This document shows positions 47,866 to 48,795 of a stretch of DNA of 48,795 nt, in pieces. Position 1 is the first letter of the stretch, and every line of letters begins with the position of its first letter. Source of the stretch: Nocardia sp. (GTDB lineage Bacteria; Actinomycetota; Actinomycetes; Mycobacteriales; Mycobacteriaceae). A program made the translations under genes and the position numbers. The notes beneath the pieces were generated by a model, which saw only the letters and a list, made by a program, of their open reading frames with translations, was not told the origin of the DNA and did no database searches. The stretch is from NCBI RefSeq assembly GCF_025465275.1, contig NZ_JAODNK010000236.1:1-48795 (forward strand). The letters run 5' to 3'.

Positions 47866-48795
47866 GCAGCGGCGATACCGCAGTGATGGTGCTCGAGGAC
47901 GGCCGCGTATTCCGCGGGACAACCTTCGGCGCCGTCGGACAGACTTTGGGTGAGGCGGTGTTCTGCACCGCGATGACCGGGTACCAGGAGACCCTCACCG
48001 ACCCCAGCTACGACCGTCAGATCGTGGTGGCCACGGCCCCGCAGATCGGCAATACCGGCTGGAACGACGAGGACGACGAGTCCGGCAGGATCTGGGTCGC
48101 CGGTTACGCCGTGCGGGACCCTTCCCGCCTCGCCTCCAACTGGCGTTCCAAGCGCACCCTGCAGCAGGAGCTGGAGAACCAGAACGTCGTCGGCATCGCG
48201 GGCATCGACACCCGAGCCCTGGTGCGGCACTTGCGCACTCGCGGTTCCATGAAGGCCGGCGTCTTCTCCGGCGCGGCGCTCGCCGACTACGAGGAGCTCG
48301 TCGCGCGGGTCAATGGCCAGCCCTCCATGCTGGGCGCCGACCTCGCCGGTGAGGTCTCGACCGACGAGATGTACACCATCGAGCCCGACGGCGACCACCG
48401 ATTCACCGTGGTGGCAGTCGATCTCGGCATCAAGTCCAACACCCCGCGCATGTTCGCCCAGCGCGGCATGCGGGTGCACGTGGTGCCCTCCAACGTGACG
48501 CTGGACCAGATCAAGGAACTGAACCCGGACGGGGTGTTCCTGTCGAACGGTCCCGGCGACCCGGCCACCGCCGACGGCGCGGTCGCGCTGACTCAGGCTG
48601 TGCTGCAGGAGAATCTGCCACTGTTCGGCATCTGCTTCGGCAACCAGATCCTGGGCCGCGCGCTCGGGCGCAATACCTACAAGATGAAGTTCGGCCACCG
48701 CGGCATCAATGTCCCGGTCATCGAACACCACACGGGCCGCATCTCGATCACCGCCCAGAACCACGGCTTCGCCCTCGAAGGCGAGCGCGGCGAGG
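47862..48795 (+). CDS. carA: Carbamoyl-phosphate synthase small chain (3' end outside window)
   Basis: The first 311 codons are in the window. It is the glutamine amidotransferase subunit that supplies ammonia for carbamoyl phosphate. N-terminal domain: VLEDGRVFRGTTFGAVGQTLGEAVFCTAMTGYQETLTDPSY; GIDTRALVRHLRTRGSMKAGVFS. The class I GATase domain has LSNGPGDP and the nucleophile Cys258 in GICFGNQ, where most homologues read GICLGHQ. The catalytic His and Glu fall near or beyond the window end. ATG at 47862 overlaps the membrane-protein stop as ATGA. Confidence 0.95.
   Translation, partial: MSSGDTAVMVLEDGRVFRGTTFGAVGQTLGEAVFCTAMTGYQETLTDPSYDRQIVVATAPQIGNTGWNDEDDESGRIWVAGYAVRDPSRLASNWRSKRTLQQELENQNVVGIAGIDTRALVRHLRTRGSMKAGVFSGAALADYEELVARVNGQPSMLGADLAGEVSTDEMYTIEPDGDHRFTVVAVDLGIKSNTPRMFAQRGMRVHVVPSNVTLDQIKELNPDGVFLSNGPGDPATADGAVALTQAVLQENLPLFGICFGNQILGRALGRNTYKMKFGHRGINVPVIEHHTGRISITAQNHGFALEGERGE

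Overview
The window is high-GC actinobacterial chromosome, most likely Nocardia or a close relative in the Mycobacteriales. The evidence is the mycobacterial-type gene order rarA / alaS-ruvX-mltG-aroE / aroC-aroK-aroB / A24 peptidase / pepQ-efp-nusB / pyrR-pyrB-pyrC-(membrane protein)-carA, frequent GTG starts, LppU-type and B-4DMT-type proteins, and many starts preceded at 6-8 nt by a TANNNT -10 box, the signature of leaderless transcripts. No rRNA, tRNA, CRISPR array, IS element or prophage was recognised.

Region 1 (1-10488): an APH-fold phosphotransferase, rarA, a solitary Uma2-type nuclease, a two-domain VOC protein, a hexapeptide-repeat acetyltransferase, then the overlapping operon alaS-ruvX-mltG-aroE. 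Region 2 (10489-16699): a Cys-rich HTH regulator with a DUF3291 protein, a small four-helix membrane protein, and on the minus strand A24 peptidase-aroC-aroK-aroB. This block looks inverted relative to the order I recall for M. tuberculosis. AroK carries an unusual ~290-residue Arg/Ala-rich tail. Region 3 (16840-19411): pepQ, efp, nusB and a YciI protein.

Region 4 (about 19435-43970) is a ~25-kb accessory block between nusB and pyrR, genes that I recall as close neighbours in corynebacteria. It holds a LAL regulator whose best start is ATC, an LppU-like lipoprotein, several regulator-enzyme pairs with visible operators (TetR/MDR reductase, MerR/acyl-ACP desaturase, TetR/SDR), an AlkB-type dioxygenase under a near-consensus LexA box, a serpin, a GXWXG/DUF4334 protein, an FAD monooxygenase, a TetR/PF10118 pair, and an amino-acid ABC importer with fused binding protein and permease.

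The strongest candidate for an undescribed system is the tight minus-strand four-gene operon at 30762-34720: a J-domain protein fused to a pseudokinase, a vWA/MIDAS protein, a divergent adenylosuccinate-synthetase paralogue, and an NrtR-like protein with a degenerate Nudix box and a winged helix. A perfect GTTTTAG-N9-CTAAAAC dyad covers its apparent leaderless promoter and could be the target of the NrtR-like product.

Region 5 (44244-48795): the pyrimidine operon pyrR-pyrB-pyrC-membrane protein-carA (cut by the window end), led by a PyrR-type hairpin that pairs with the pyrR Shine-Dalgarno sequence. Functions are assigned by reading motifs and by memory of families; no database search was run.
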